Positions 17,321 through 33,449 of a stretch of 64,000 nt of DNA are shown one piece after another (position 1 is the first letter of the stretch; every line of letters begins with the position of its first letter). Both the position numbers and the translations under genes were made by a program. The stretch is from the NCBI GenBank assembly GCA_005240145.1, contig SBAS01000021.1, positions 22,949-86,948 on the forward strand. The letters are read 5' to 3'. This DNA comes from Nitrosomonadales bacterium. Its GTDB lineage: Bacteria; Pseudomonadota; Gammaproteobacteria; Burkholderiales; SG8-39. The notes below the pieces were generated by a model that did no database searches, had not been told where the DNA came from, and was given only the letters and a program-made list of their open reading frames with translations.

Positions 17321-18235
17321 ATGGCTGATAAAGACGACATCAGGGAAGGCAAGGACTACGGCATCGGCGTTCCGCAGGAGAACAAACCCTTCTACCTGAA
17401 GGGCAGTGGCGCGCTCGACTGGGGCATGCAGAACCGCCTCGCGAGGATTTTCAATCCGGCCTCCGGACGCACGGTGATGCTGGCTTTCGACCACGGCTAC
17501 TTCCAGGGACCGACGACCGGACTGGAACGCATGGACCTCAGCATCCTGCCGCTGATCCCGCATGCCGACGTGATGATGTGCACGCGCGGGGCGTTGCGCA
17601 GCGTGGTGCCGCCTGCGGCGACGAATGCTCTGGTACTGCGCTGCTCGGGCGGCCAGAGCATCCTCACCGAACTGTCGCGCGAGACGATCGCGGTAGACAT
17701 CGAAGACGCGATCCGGCTCAACGCGGCGGCCATCACCACGCAGATCTACATCGGCGCCGAATACGAACACCAGTCGATCAAGAACCTGATCCAGCTCATC
17801 GACAGCGGCAACCGCGTCGGCATTCCGACCATGGCGGTGACCGGCGTCGGCGCAGACATGAAGCGCGACGCGCGCTACTTCGGCCTGGCGACACGCATCG
17901 CCGCCGAGCTCGGCGCCCATTACGTCAAGAGCTACTTCGTCGAGGAAGGCTTCGAGCGGGTCTGCGCTGGCTGCCCGGTACCGATCGTCATCGCGGGCGG
18001 CAAGAGGTTGCCCGAACTGGATGCCCTCACCATGGCCTGGAAGTCGATCGACCAGGGCGCCGCCGGCGTCGACATGGGACGCAACATTTTCCAGTCCGAC
18101 GATCCGGTGGCGATGATCCAGGCGGTCGGCGCAGTGGTGCACAAGAAGGAAAAGCCGCAGCAGGCTTTCCAGCTCTATCAGCAGCTGAAAGCCAGGAATG
18201 TGCCTGATCGTTCTCGCCTGGCGCGCTCGACCTGA
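17321..18235 (+). CDS. DeoC/LsrF-type aldolase/thiolase family protein
   Basis: [58 protein letters not shown]. Confidence 0.85.
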   Translation: MADKDDIREGKDYGIGVPQENKPFYLKGSGALDWGMQNRLARIFNPASGRTVMLAFDHGYFQGPTTGLERMDLSILPLIPHADVMMCTRGALRSVVPPAATNALVLRCSGGQSILTELSRETIAVDIEDAIRLNAAAITTQIYIGAEYEHQSIKNLIQLIDSGNRVGIPTMAVTGVGADMKRDARYFGLATRIAAELGAHYVKSYFVEEGFERVCAGCPVPIVIAGGKRLPELDALTMAWKSIDQGAAGVDMGRNIFQSDDPVAMIQAVGAVVHKKEKPQQAFQLYQQLKARNVPDRSRLARST

Positions 18236-18881
18236 CTTCCCGCTGATCGTCGCGGCCAATCGCGACGAGTTCCACGCGCGGCCCGCCGAACCCGCGCGCT
18301 TTTGGCGCGACCATGCCTCGATCCTTGCCGGCCGCGACCTCGAGGCCGGCGGTACCTGGATGGGCGTCTCGCGCTCCGGGCGCTTCGCCGCCGTCACCAA
18401 CTACCGCGGCGGACGGGATGCCAACGCAAGGGAATCGAGGGGTGCATTGGCTACGGGTTTTCTTTCTTCGGATTTGAGTTCAAAAGCGTTTTTGGACAAG
18501 ACAGAAACAGGCAAAAACAGCTACAGCGGCTTCAATCTTCTCGTCGCCGACCGCGACGAGCTATGGTGGATGTCGAATCGAAACGGCGGCCCGCGCCGCC
18601 TGGATGCGGGGATCTATGGCCTGGGCAATCTGCTGCTCGATTCGCCCGAAGTGTCCGAGCCGAAGCTGAAGTTCGAGCGCTCGATCTCTCCCGGACCATC
18701 CGTCGAACCCCTGTTCGGAGTCCTTGCGCCATCGAAGATCGTCGCGCCGGACTACGGCACACGCTGTTCAACGTTGCTGCTGGCGCAGGACGACGGGAGG
18801 ATGCATTACGCGGAACGCGCGTTCGAACCCTCGGGCGCCGAGGGCAGTACGCGGCGCCACGAATTTCGCCGCTCGGACTAG
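18198..18881 (+). CDS. NRDE (TANGO2-like) family protein
   Basis: N-terminus [29 protein letters not shown]. Confidence 0.9.
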   Translation: MCLIVLAWRARPDFPLIVAANRDEFHARPAEPARFWRDHASILAGRDLEAGGTWMGVSRSGRFAAVTNYRGGRDANARESRGALATGFLSSDLSSKAFLDKTETGKNSYSGFNLLVADRDELWWMSNRNGGPRRLDAGIYGLGNLLLDSPEVSEPKLKFERSISPGPSVEPLFGVLAPSKIVAPDYGTRCSTLLLAQDDGRMHYAERAFEPSGAEGSTRRHEFRRSD

Positions 18882-19297
18882 AGCGCCTTGCGCATCCTCT
18901 GATGCAGGATGCCGGCGTCCTCGTAGACCTTGCCTTCGGCGACGAAACCGAAGCTGCGGTAGAACTCGGCGGCCTGCAACTGGGCCTCAAGGACCACCTC
19001 GGCATGGCCGCGCTTACCCGCCTCCGCCATCAGCGCCTGGAGGATCTCGGCCCCTATGCCGCGGCGGCGCCATTCCTTCACCACGGCCATCCGGCCGATG
19101 TGGCCGTCGGGCAACAGGCGACCGGTGCCGATCGGCTTGTTGTCGACGTCAAAAGCGACGGCATGGATGCAGTTCACATCCTGGTCGTCGAGTTCGATCC
19201 CCGCGGGCACGTTCTGTTCGCCAACGAAGATGGCGAAGCGCAGCGGACCGGCGACCGGCTGCGCCTGCTCCCAGTTCATGAGTTCTACCCGGGCCAT
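18878..19297 (-). CDS. GNAT family N-acetyltransferase
   Basis: LRFAIFVGEQNVPAGIELDDQD, IGRMAVVKEWRRRGIGAEILQALMAEA. Confidence 0.9.
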   Translation of the reverse strand: MARVELMNWEQAQPVAGPLRFAIFVGEQNVPAGIELDDQDVNCIHAVAFDVDNKPIGTGRLLPDGHIGRMAVVKEWRRRGIGAEILQALMAEAGKRGHAEVVLEAQLQAAEFYRSFGFVAEGKVYEDAGILHQRMRKAL

Positions 19298-19305
19298 GAT
19301 CCGAA

Positions 19306-19313
19306 AGTATAAT
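19306..19313. promoter_or_regulatory. overlapping divergent -10 elements (TATACT on -, TATAAT on +)
   Basis: AGTATAAT inside a 24-bp divergent intergenic region. Confidence 0.55.
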
Positions 19314-19321
19314 CCGCGCGC

Positions 19322-21292
19322 ATGAAAAGTCTCTGGAGCCGCGTCGAGGCCGCCAAGTTCGCCGGTCCGCTCGGCCCGCGCGTCTATACCTCCCGCCTCC
19401 TCGGCCGCGACAAGTCCCTGGTGCTGCACGGCGGCGGCAACACCTCGGTGAAAATCGGGGAACGCAGCCTTTTCGGCGAGAAGGAACAGGTCCTCTACGT
19501 CAAGGGCAGCGGCTGCGACCTGGAAACGATCGACGCCGCCGGGTTCGCGCCGGTAAAGCTCGACTATGTGCGCCGGCTGGCCGCGCTGAAATCACTGTCC
19601 GATCCGCACATGGTGAACGAGCTGGCTACCCACACTCTGCGTACCGACGCGCCGGCGCCCTCGGTGGAAACCCTCCTGCACGCGATCCTGCCGTACAAAT
19701 ATGTCGATCACACCCATGCGGACGCGGTGCTGTCAGTCTCCAATGCCCCTGACGGCGCCAGGCGTATGCGCGACATCTACGGCGACAAGGTGGTGGTCAT
19801 CCCTTACGTCATGGCCGGCTTCGACCTCGCGGCTCACTGCGCGCGTGAATTCCCGCGCCGCAAGACGAAACGCACGGTCGGCATGGTGCTCCTGTCGCAC
19901 GGCATATTCTCCTTTGCCGCCGAGGCGCGCGAATCCTATGAGTTGATGATCGAGCTGGTTACCATGGCGGAGCAGTATCTGAAGCGCAAGAAGGCCTGGA
20001 GCATCGGCCTTCGGACCGTAGCCTCGCCAAAGTTCAAGCGCGAAGGCGCGGCGAGCCTGCGCCGCGACGCTTCAATGGCCGCAGGGTTTCCCCTGCTCTG
20101 CCGCTCCAACCCGACGGCGCGATTTATCGGCTTCGCACGCCATCCGGCGGCGGCGCGCCTGTCGCAAAGCGGTCCCGTCACCCCGGATCACGTGATCTAC
20201 ACGAAGCCGCTGCCGATGCTCGGCCGCAACGTGGAGGGATTTTCCTCCAGCTACAGGAAATACTTCGATAGATACGCGAAGAATGCGAAGCCGCCAAAGA
20301 CCATGCTCGATCCCGCGCCGCGCGCGGCGCTCGATCCCGAACTGGGTCTCGCCGCGTTCGGGCTCACGGCAAGGGAAACCGGCATCGTCACGGAAATCTA
20401 CGACCACACCATCGATGTAATCCTGCGCGCCGAGGCGCTCGGCGGCTGGAAGGCGCTGGACGAGAAGCACATATTCGACATCGAGTACTGGGACCTGGAG
20501 CAAGCCAAGCTCAAGAAAGAAGGCAAGCTTCCCGAGTTCACCGGCGAGGTGGTACTCGTCACCGGGGCCGCCTCGGGCATCGGCAAGGCCTGCGCCGAGG
20601 CTTTCTTCAAGCGCGGAGCTGCCGTGGTCGGACTTGATCGTAATCCGGTCATCGAGGGCCTGTGGAAACGGCCGGACTACCTTGGTTTGACCTGTGATCT
20701 TTCAGATTCTTCACAGATCAACCAGGCAATGGATGAGGCCACGCGACAATATGGAGGAATCGACATGCTGGTGCTTAACGCCGGCATCTTCCCCTCCTCC
20801 CAGGCGGTGCAGGACATCGGCAGCGAGATGTGGAAGAAGGCCATGACGGTTAATGTCGAGGCGAACCTGCTGGTGATGCAGGCCTGTCATCCGCTGCTGA
20901 AACTTGCGCCGCGCGGCGGCCGGATCGTGGTGATCGGCTCGAAGAACGTGCCGGCTCCGGGGCCCGGCGCCGGCGCGTATTCGGCCTCGAAGGCCGCGAT
21001 GAACCAGCTCGCGCGCGTCGCCGCGCTCGAGTGGGGCAAGGACGGCATTCGCATCAACAGCATCCATCCCAACGCGGTATACGACACCGCGCTGTGGACC
21101 AGAGAACTGCTCGCTTCGCGCGCCAAGGCGTACAAGCTGAGCGTGGACGAATACAAGAAGAACAACCTGCTGAGGACCGAAGTAACCTCGAAGGACGTGG
21201 CGGAACTGGCCGCTGCGATGTGCGGCCCCCTTTTCGCCAAGACGACCGCGGCCCAGGTCCCAGTGGATGGCGGCAACGAGCGTGTCGTTTAG
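19322..21292 (+). CDS. bifunctional class II aldolase / short-chain dehydrogenase
   Basis: Aldolase half: LHGGGNTSVK, VDHTHADAVL, LLSHGIFSFA. SDR half: VTGAASGIGKA, LNAGIF, YSASKAA. Confidence 0.92.
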   Translation: MKSLWSRVEAAKFAGPLGPRVYTSRLLGRDKSLVLHGGGNTSVKIGERSLFGEKEQVLYVKGSGCDLETIDAAGFAPVKLDYVRRLAALKSLSDPHMVNELATHTLRTDAPAPSVETLLHAILPYKYVDHTHADAVLSVSNAPDGARRMRDIYGDKVVVIPYVMAGFDLAAHCAREFPRRKTKRTVGMVLLSHGIFSFAAEARESYELMIELVTMAEQYLKRKKAWSIGLRTVASPKFKREGAASLRRDASMAAGFPLLCRSNPTARFIGFARHPAAARLSQSGPVTPDHVIYTKPLPMLGRNVEGFSSSYRKYFDRYAKNAKPPKTMLDPAPRAALDPELGLAAFGLTARETGIVTEIYDHTIDVILRAEALGGWKALDEKHIFDIEYWDLEQAKLKKEGKLPEFTGEVVLVTGAASGIGKACAEAFFKRGAAVVGLDRNPVIEGLWKRPDYLGLTCDLSDSSQINQAMDEATRQYGGIDMLVLNAGIFPSSQAVQDIGSEMWKKAMTVNVEANLLVMQACHPLLKLAPRGGRIVVIGSKNVPAPGPGAGAYSASKAAMNQLARVAALEWGKDGIRINSIHPNAVYDTALWTRELLASRAKAYKLSVDEYKKNNLLRTEVTSKDVAELAAAMCGPLFAKTTAAQVPVDGGNERVV

Positions 21293-22231
21293 TGGCGATC
21301 GAACCCATCAAATGGAAAGGCGACAGGCTTGAGCTGCTCGATCAGCGCCTGCTGCCCGACCAAACCATCTACGTTTCCTGCAAGACCGCCGCTGAGGTAG
21401 CGGCTGCCATTAGGGACATGGTGGTACGAGGCGCACCGGCGATCGGATGCGCCGCGGCGTTTGGAGTTGTGCTGGGAGGCAAAGATGCTTTCGAACTTCT
21501 GGCGCAAAGCCGACCCACTGCAGTAAATCTGTTCTGGGCACTTGAGCGTATGAAGTTCGCAAAGAACCCGGAAGCCGAAGCGAAGGCGATCTTTGACGAG
21601 GACCTCGCAGCGAACCGTGCCATGGGCCGGCACGGCGCGGCCTTGATTCCGAAGGGTGCGCGCGTCCTGACCTACTGCAATACGGGCGCCCTGGCGACCA
21701 GCGGCCACGGCACCGCGCTCGGCGTCGTCAGGACCGCTTTCGAGCGCGACAAGACGCTCTCTGTCGTCGCCTGCGAGACCCGGCCCTACCTGCAGGGCGC
21801 GCGCCTCACGGCCTGGGAATGCATGCAGGAAGGCATTCCCTGCACCCTGATCACGGACAACATGGCCGGACACCTGATGAGCAAGGGTGAGGTGGACGTG
21901 GTCATCGTTGGCGCCGATCGCATCGCGGCGAACGGCGATGCGGCCAACAAGATCGGCACCTACATGGTCGCGGTTCTGGCGCAGCGGCATCGCCTGCCCT
22001 TCTACGTTGCGGCGCCGACCTCGACCTTCGATCCGAAGAGCGCGGACGGCTCGGCGATCCAGATCGAGGAGCGCCTCGCGCAGGAAGTGACCGGCTACCG
22101 CGGCGTGCGCTGGGCACCCGAGGGCGTGAAGGTCAGGAATCCGGCCTTCGACGTGACGCCGGCCGAATTGATATCAGCGATCGTTTGCGAAAAAGGCGTC
22201 GTTCGCGATCCGGACCGCGAACGCCTCGCCG

Positions 22232-22245
<14 letters not shown>
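21292..22245 (+). CDS. mtnA: S-methyl-5-thioribose-1-phosphate isomerase
   Basis: IRDMVVRGAPAIGCAAAFGV, TYCNTGALATSGHGTALGV, VVIVGADRIAANGDAANKIGTY; GTG start overlaps upstream TAG by 1 nt. Confidence 0.95.
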
Positions 22246-23945
<1,700 letters not shown>

Positions 23946-23948
23946 CCC

Positions 23949-25523
23949 CTACTCCCACTCGATGGTGGCGGGCGGTTTGGACGAAATATCGTAGGTCACG
24001 CGGTTGATGCCGCGTACCTCGTTGATGATGCGGCTCGACACTTTCGCCAGCAGCTCGTGCGGCAGCGGCGCCCAGCCGGCGGTCATGAAGTCGCTGGTTT
24101 CGACCGCGCGCAGCGCGACCACGTACTCATAGGTACGGCCGTCACCCATCACGCCGACCGATTTCACCGGCAGGAACACGGCGAACGCCTGGGCGGACTT
24201 GTCGTACCAGCCTGAATTCCTGAGTTCCTGAATGAATATGTCGTCGGCACGCTGGAGCAGCTCGACATAGGTCTTTTCAATGGAACCCAAAATCCGTACA
24301 CCCAGCCCTGGTCCCGGAAACGGGTGGCGGAACACCATCTCGCGCGGCAAACCCAGTGCGAGACCCAGTTCGCGCACTTCGTCCTTGAAGAGTTCGCGCA
24401 GCGGCTCGAGCAGCTTCAGGCGCAGGCTCGCCGGCAGGCCGCCGACGTTATGGTGCGACTTGATGGTGACCGCTTTCTTCCCGGACGCACCACTGCGGAT
24501 GCCCGCCGACTCGATCACGTCCGGATAGATGGTGCCTTGCGCCAGCCATTTGGCCCGCTGGATCTTTTTTGCTTCCTGCTGGAAAACGTCGACGAACAGC
24601 TTGCCGATGATCTTGCGCTTGCGCTCCGGATCGGCGACGCCCTTCAAGGCCTTGAGGAATCTGGCGCCCGCGTCGACATGGATCACCTTCAACTTCATGT
24701 GACGCGCAAAGGTCTCCATCACCTGCGCCGCCTCGTTCAGCCGCAGCAGGCCGTGGTCCACGAACACGCAGGTGAGCTGCTTGCCGATGGCCTTGTGGAT
24801 GAGAGCTGCGGCGACGGATGAATCCACGCCGCCGGAAAGGCCAAGGATGACCTCGTCGTTCCCGACTTTCTGCTTTATTCTCTTTACGGACTCGAGCACA
24901 TAACTGGGCATGGTCCAGTCGCCGCGACAGCCCGAGATGTCGCGCACGAAGCGGTGCAGGATCTTCGTCCCCTGCGCGGTGTGCGTGACCTCCGGGTGGA
25001 ACTGCACCGCGTAGAAGCGGCGCGCCTCGTCGGCCATGCCCGCGATCGGGCAGGACTCGGTCGAAGCCATGAGCTTGAAGCCGGGCGGCATCGCGGCCAC
25101 CTTGTCGCCGTGGCTCATCCACACCTTGAGCATGCCCGCGCCTTCCGCGCTGCGCCAATCCTCGATGCCTTCGAGCAGCTTGCTGTGCCCCCGAGCGCGA
25201 ACTTCGGCATAGCCGAATTCGCGCATCTGGCCCGCCTCCACCTTGCCGCCAAGCTGTTGCGCCATGGTCTGCATGCCGTAGCAGATGCCGAGCACCGGGA
25301 CACCAAGTTCGAAGCTCGCCTTGGGCGCCTTCAACGTGGAGTCCTCGTAGGTCGAGGCATGACTGCCGGAAAGGATGATCGCCTTCGGCGCGAATTCCCG
25401 TACAAACGCGTCCGTGACATCGCAGGGATGGACTTCGCAGTAGACCTTGGCTTCGCGCACACGGCGCGCGATCAGCTGCGTGTACTGCGCGCCGAAATCC
25501 AGGATGAGGATCTTCTGATGCAT
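23949..25523 (-). CDS. guaA: GMP synthase (glutamine-hydrolysing)
   Basis: GATase motifs ([16 protein letters not shown]), [32 protein letters not shown]-terminus; ATG 25523. Confidence 0.97.
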   Translation of the reverse strand: MHQKILILDFGAQYTQLIARRVREAKVYCEVHPCDVTDAFVREFAPKAIILSGSHASTYEDSTLKAPKASFELGVPVLGICYGMQTMAQQLGGKVEAGQMREFGYAEVRARGHSKLLEGIEDWRSAEGAGMLKVWMSHGDKVAAMPPGFKLMASTESCPIAGMADEARRFYAVQFHPEVTHTAQGTKILHRFVRDISGCRGDWTMPSYVLESVKRIKQKVGNDEVILGLSGGVDSSVAAALIHKAIGKQLTCVFVDHGLLRLNEAAQVMETFARHMKLKVIHVDAGARFLKALKGVADPERKRKIIGKLFVDVFQQEAKKIQRAKWLAQGTIYPDVIESAGIRSGASGKKAVTIKSHHNVGGLPASLRLKLLEPLRELFKDEVRELGLALGLPREMVFRHPFPGPGLGVRILGSIEKTYVELLQRADDIFIQELRNSGWYDKSAQAFAVFLPVKSVGVMGDGRTYEYVVALRAVETSDFMTAGWAPLPHELLAKVSSRIINEVRGINRVTYDISSKPPATIEWE

Positions 25524-25546
25524 GCCACGAGCGGCGGGGGGTTTTG

Positions 25547-25581
25547 AAGGGGGGCAGAGGCGTTCTGCCGGAGCCCCCCTT
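25547..25581. repeat. 9-bp inverted repeat in guaB-guaA intergenic region
   Basis: AAGGGGGGC ... GCCCCCCTT with 17-nt loop. Confidence 0.45.
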
Positions 25582-25587
25582 TCCTTC

Positions 25588-27048
<1,461 letters not shown>

Positions 27049-27072
27049 GGCTAGGCCTACTCTCAAAAACGC

Positions 27073-27078
27073 ATTATA
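27073..27078 (-). promoter_or_regulatory. guaB: candidate -10 (TATAAT) of guaB
   Basis: ATTATA on + strand = TATAAT on -, 24 nt upstream of the guaB ATG. Confidence 0.45.
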
Positions 27079-27202
27079 CGCGAGTCATAGCGGCGCGTTT
27101 CGACCCGTTTGACGCAGGCGGTGAAACTGGCTACCGTCGGCGTGTCCTCCGGGCGCCCTCTCATGCGTTGATTGCCCTGGGATCACTTTTCTGGAGCAGG
27201 CG

Positions 27203-27691
27203 ATGACCAAATTACTGGTGCTGCTGGTCGGACTCGCTCTTGGCGCCGTAGCGCAGGCGCAGATCAAATGCTGGACCACCGCGGACGGCAAGCGTGCCTG
27301 CGGCGACGCGCCGCCACCCGGTGCGAAGGTCCGGACTGTGCAGGGCGCCCCTGCTGCGCAGGAGCCTGCGCCCGCTCCCGCGTCCAAGGACGCGAAGGAC
27401 GCGAAGGACGCGAAGAAAGGTCCGATGACCTCTGCCGAGAAGGAACAGGATTTCCGCAAACGGCAGCAGGAAGCGCAGAAATCCTCCGCCAAAGCGGAGC
27501 AAGAGCAGCAAGCCAAGTCCGCCAAGAACGAGAACTGCGACCGCGCCAAGGAATACCTGCGCACCTTGGAGAGCGGCCAGCGCGTCGCGCGCTCGAACCC
27601 GAGCGGCGAGCGTTACTACCTGGACGAGAACCAGACCGCGCAGGAAATCGCCAAGGCACGCGAATCCGTACAGCAGTCCTGCAGCAATTAG
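27203..27691 (+). CDS. DUF4124-like secreted/periplasmic protein
   Basis: Signal MTKLLVLLVGLALGAVAQAQ then IKCWTTADGKRACGDAPPPGA. Confidence 0.75.
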   Translation: MTKLLVLLVGLALGAVAQAQIKCWTTADGKRACGDAPPPGAKVRTVQGAPAAQEPAPAPASKDAKDAKDAKKGPMTSAEKEQDFRKRQQEAQKSSAKAEQEQQAKSAKNENCDRAKEYLRTLESGQRVARSNPSGERYYLDENQTAQEIAKARESVQQSCSN

Positions 27692-27966
27692 CCCCGGGGC
27701 CGGGGCTTCCGGGCGCGCCTGCGCCTCGCCTCCTTCGGGTCCGTCGCCAGCGGCCGCAGGATCGCGACGCGATCGCCGTCGCGCAGCGGGCTTTCGGGCG
27801 ACAGCTTCCTGCCGGCGATTCCGAGTTGCAGCTGCGTGGCCGCCAAACCGTGGCGCGCGGCCAAGCCGCTTGCTGCCAGCGCCTGGCTCGCAACGGCCCC
27901 CGCGGGCAGTTCGACGGCGACGATGTCCTGGGTCTCGGCCATGGCGTATACCACTTCAACGCGCAA
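27688..27966 (-). CDS. rnfH: RnfH family ubiquitin-fold protein (RatB)
   Basis: VEVVYAMAETQDIVAVELPAGA, LGIAGRKLSPESPLRDGDRVAILRPL; next to ratA/smpB. Confidence 0.87.
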   Translation of the reverse strand: MRVEVVYAMAETQDIVAVELPAGAVASQALAASGLAARHGLAATQLQLGIAGRKLSPESPLRDGDRVAILRPLATDPKEARRRRARKPRPRG

Positions 27967-27975
27967 GCGAGAGCC

Positions 27976-28404
27976 TCATCGCGCGAGCGCGATCCTTCGC
28001 GTGAATAGATCCACGGTGCCGTCGGCGATGTGCCTGAATACCGGTTCCAGTACCGCTGCGACGAGGCCGCTGGAGAACTCGTAGTCCATCGAATATTCGG
28101 CTTTGCATGCGCCCGCCCCCAGCGGCTTGAAGCGCCACGCCGCCGTGAAGTGCTTGAACGGTCCCTCGATCAGCCGTATGTCGATGGCTTGCCCCGGTAG
28201 ATTGCTGTTCTCGGTCGTAAAGGAGTACTTCAGGCCCTTGACGTCCAGCGTGAGCATGGCGACGGTCCGAGCGGGCGTTCTTTCGCGCACCTCGGCTGCG
28301 GCGCACCAGGGCAGGAACTCGGGGTAGGACTCGATCGCCTCGACCAGGGCGTAGAAATCCATGGCGCTGCATTCCACGATCGCCGAGCGGGAGATGCGCT
28401 TCAT
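27976..28404 (-). CDS. ratA: RatA/COQ10 START-domain protein
   Basis: [34 protein letters not shown]. Confidence 0.88.
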   Translation of the reverse strand: MKRISRSAIVECSAMDFYALVEAIESYPEFLPWCAAAEVRERTPARTVAMLTLDVKGLKYSFTTENSNLPGQAIDIRLIEGPFKHFTAAWRFKPLGAGACKAEYSMDYEFSSGLVAAVLEPVFRHIADGTVDLFTRRIALAR

Positions 28405-28803
28405 GGGAAAATCAGCCGTCTTCCCCGCTCAGCGCCATGTCGATCACCGAAAACCGCAAAGCCTTCCATGATTACTTCGTAGAGGAACGCTACGAGGCCG
28501 GCCTGGTGCTCGAGGGCTGGGAGGTGAAGGCCATCCGCGCCGGCAGGGCGCAGATCAGCGACGCCTACGTGATCGTCGACGAAGGTGCCCTGTGGCTGAT
28601 CGGAGCGCACATCAGCCCGCTTGGCAGCGCCTCCACCCATGTCACCCCCGACCCGACGCGCACCCGCAAGCTCCTCATGCGCGCCGAGGAAATCCGGCGC
28701 CTGGTGGGCAAGGTCGAGCAGCGCGGCTACACGTTGATCCCGCTCGACCTGCACTTCAGCAAGGGCCGCATCAAGCTGCAGATCGCGCTTGCCAAGGGCA
28801 AGC

Positions 28804-31281
<2,478 letters not shown>

Positions 31282-31289
31282 TTCCTTGG

Positions 31290-31296
31290 TATTTTA
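31290..31296. promoter_or_regulatory. overlapping divergent -10 elements of ppsA (TAAAAT) and ppsR (TATTTT)
   Basis: TATTTTA in a 20-bp divergent intergenic region. Confidence 0.45.
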
Positions 31297-31301
31297 GCCA
31301 C

Positions 31302-32126
31302 ATGCCGCAGCGCCGCACCGTGTTCTTCGTCTCCGACGGCACCGGCATCACCGCGCAGATGCTCGGCCACAGCCTGCTGACCCAGTTCGAAGGCGTGGAA
31401 TTCAACCAGGTGACCCTGCCCTTCATCGACGGCGTGGACAAAGCCCTGGAATGCCTCGAGCGCATCGAGCGCGAATCGTTGCGCGGCAGCGGCCAGCCCA
31501 TTGTCTTCTCTACGCTCGTCAATGGCGATGTGCGCGAGGTGGTGCGGCGGGCCAACGCGCTGTTCGTGGATTTCTTCGAGACCTTCATCGGCCCGCTCGA
31601 GTCCGGCCTGGGCGTCAAGTCGAGCCATACCATCGGCCGCTCGCACAGCGCCACCGACAAGCGGGAGTACAAGCAGCGCATCGAAGCGATAAACTTCACC
31701 ATGGCGCACGACGACGGGGCCTCCCACCGCGAGCTGAGCGAAGCCGACGTCATCCTGGTCGGCGTGTCGCGCAGCGGCAAGACGCCCACCAGCCTGTACC
31801 TGGCGCTGCAGTTCGGCGTCAAGGCGGCGAACTATCCGCTCATCCCGGAAGACTTCGAACGCGGCCAGCTGCCCGAGGCGCTGCCGGCGTTCCGGCAAAA
31901 ACTCTACGGCCTGACCATCGCCCCCGAACGGCTGCAGGAAATCCGCCGCGAGCGGCGGCCGGGCAGCCAGTACGCCGACCCCGCCAACTGCCGTTTTGAG
32001 GTCGAACAGGCCGAGCTGCTGATGAAGCGCGAAGGCATCCGCTGGATCAATTCGACGGCGAAATCAATCGAGGAAATCGCCACCACCATCCTGCGCGAGC
32101 TCAAGCTCGAGCGCCACGTTTACTGA
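31302..32126 (+). CDS. ppsR: PEP synthetase regulatory kinase/pyrophosphorylase
   Basis: [62 protein letters not shown] (DUF299). Confidence 0.96.
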   Translation: MPQRRTVFFVSDGTGITAQMLGHSLLTQFEGVEFNQVTLPFIDGVDKALECLERIERESLRGSGQPIVFSTLVNGDVREVVRRANALFVDFFETFIGPLESGLGVKSSHTIGRSHSATDKREYKQRIEAINFTMAHDDGASHRELSEADVILVGVSRSGKTPTSLYLALQFGVKAANYPLIPEDFERGQLPEALPAFRQKLYGLTIAPERLQEIRRERRPGSQYADPANCRFEVEQAELLMKREGIRWINSTAKSIEEIATTILRELKLERHVY

Positions 32127-32880
32127 ACTCGTAGAAGAGAATCACCGCGGCGGAGGCGACGTTCAGCGACTCGGCGTCTCCCGGCATCGGCACCGTTACC
32201 TTCAGCGCCGCGCGCGCGGCAAGCGCTTCGCTCACGCCCTGCCCCTCGGCACCGAATATCCAGCCGACGCGACCCGCAAGATCAGCCCTGGAGACCGCGA
32301 TGCCGCCGCGCGGGACGGTGCACGCGATCCTGCCGCCGAACGCGTCCATCGCCGCGGCCAGATCGGCGCCTTCAGTAACCGCCATGGAAAAATGCGCCCC
32401 AGCCGCAGCACGCAATACCTTGGGCGACCAGGCATCGGCACAGCCCTTCCCGAGCACCACGTGGCGGATGTCGAAGGCAGCGGCATTGCGCAGGATCGCG
32501 CCCACGTTGCCCGCATCCTGCACGCCCTCGAGAAACACGCAGCACGGGACGGTCTTCAGGTCCTGTGCGGCGGATGGAATGGCGATCTCGGCGGCGATTC
32601 CCGCCGGCGTATTGGCATCGGCGATGGAACGAAAGACTGTATCCGCTACTACCGTCGGCGATGCTCCGCTCTGTTTTGCCAGCGCAATAAAATCGCTTCG
32701 GTTCGAACCGGTCTTGCTGAGGATCAGGTTTTCGACGGTTCTCCCGCTCTGCAGATAAGCCAGGATGAGGTTTTCGCCTTCGATCATGGCCCGCCCCTGC
32801 TTGCGCCGATCGCGCCCGTCGCGCGCCAGCGCCCGCCAGCGCCGCACGCGCGGGTTGTCCCGCGAGGTGATGACGCTCAT
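32101..32880 (-). CDS. TrmH/SpoU family RNA 2'-O-methyltransferase
   Basis: [57 protein letters not shown]. Confidence 0.92.
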   Translation of the reverse strand: MSVITSRDNPRVRRWRALARDGRDRRKQGRAMIEGENLILAYLQSGRTVENLILSKTGSNRSDFIALAKQSGASPTVVADTVFRSIADANTPAGIAAEIAIPSAAQDLKTVPCCVFLEGVQDAGNVGAILRNAAAFDIRHVVLGKGCADAWSPKVLRAAAGAHFSMAVTEGADLAAAMDAFGGRIACTVPRGGIAVSRADLAGRVGWIFGAEGQGVSEALAARAALKVTVPMPGDAESLNVASAAVILFYEFSKRGARA

Positions 32881-33449
32881 GCGCAGAGCAGGATTCGCCG
32901 CACCGGCGCGAAGCTGCGACGGTGGATGGCGCTTGCGCCGTGGCGCTCGAGGAGCGCGAGGTGCTCGGGCGTCGGATAGCCCTTGTGCCGGTCGAAGCGG
33001 TATTGCGGAAAGCGTGCATGCAGGCGCTGCATCTCCGCATCTCGGGCGGTCTTGGCGAGGATGGATGCGGCCGAGATCGCGGGATGCAGCCGGTCACCCT
33101 GCACGATCGCCCGCGTCCGGCAGTTGAGCTTGGGGCAGCGATTGCCGTCGATCCAGGCCTCGTCCGGCAGCATGCCGAGCGCTTCGACGGCGCGCTGCAT
33201 CGCGAGCATCGTGGCCTGAAGGATGTTGAGCTCATCAATCTCTTCGACGCTCGCATGCGCGATAGCGAATGCCTGGGCCTGCTCTCGAATGGCTGTAGAA
33301 AGAATTTCACGCCGTGAAGAGCTCAAGAGCTTTGAATCCTTCAGACCGTGGATGGGTCTCCCGAGGACAACTGCTGCAGCATAGACGGGTCCAGCCAACG
33401 GGCCGCGCCCGGCTTCGTCCACCCCACAGATGCTAAGCGCGGCCTGCAT
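32877..33449 (-). CDS. rnhB: ribonuclease HII
   Basis: [52 protein letters not shown]. Confidence 0.95.
   Translation of the reverse strand: MQAALSICGVDEAGRGPLAGPVYAAAVVLGRPIHGLKDSKLLSSSRREILSTAIREQAQAFAIAHASVEEIDELNILQATMLAMQRAVEALGMLPDEAWIDGNRCPKLNCRTRAIVQGDRLHPAISAASILAKTARDAEMQRLHARFPQYRFDRHKGYPTPEHLALLERHGASAIHRRSFAPVRRILLCA

Noticed and set aside
27688-28404. RatA/RnfH as a toxin-antitoxin module
   Set aside because: RatA/RnfH next to smpB is a common conserved arrangement; better read as COQ10-like and ubiquitin-fold proteins than as a dedicated TA system.
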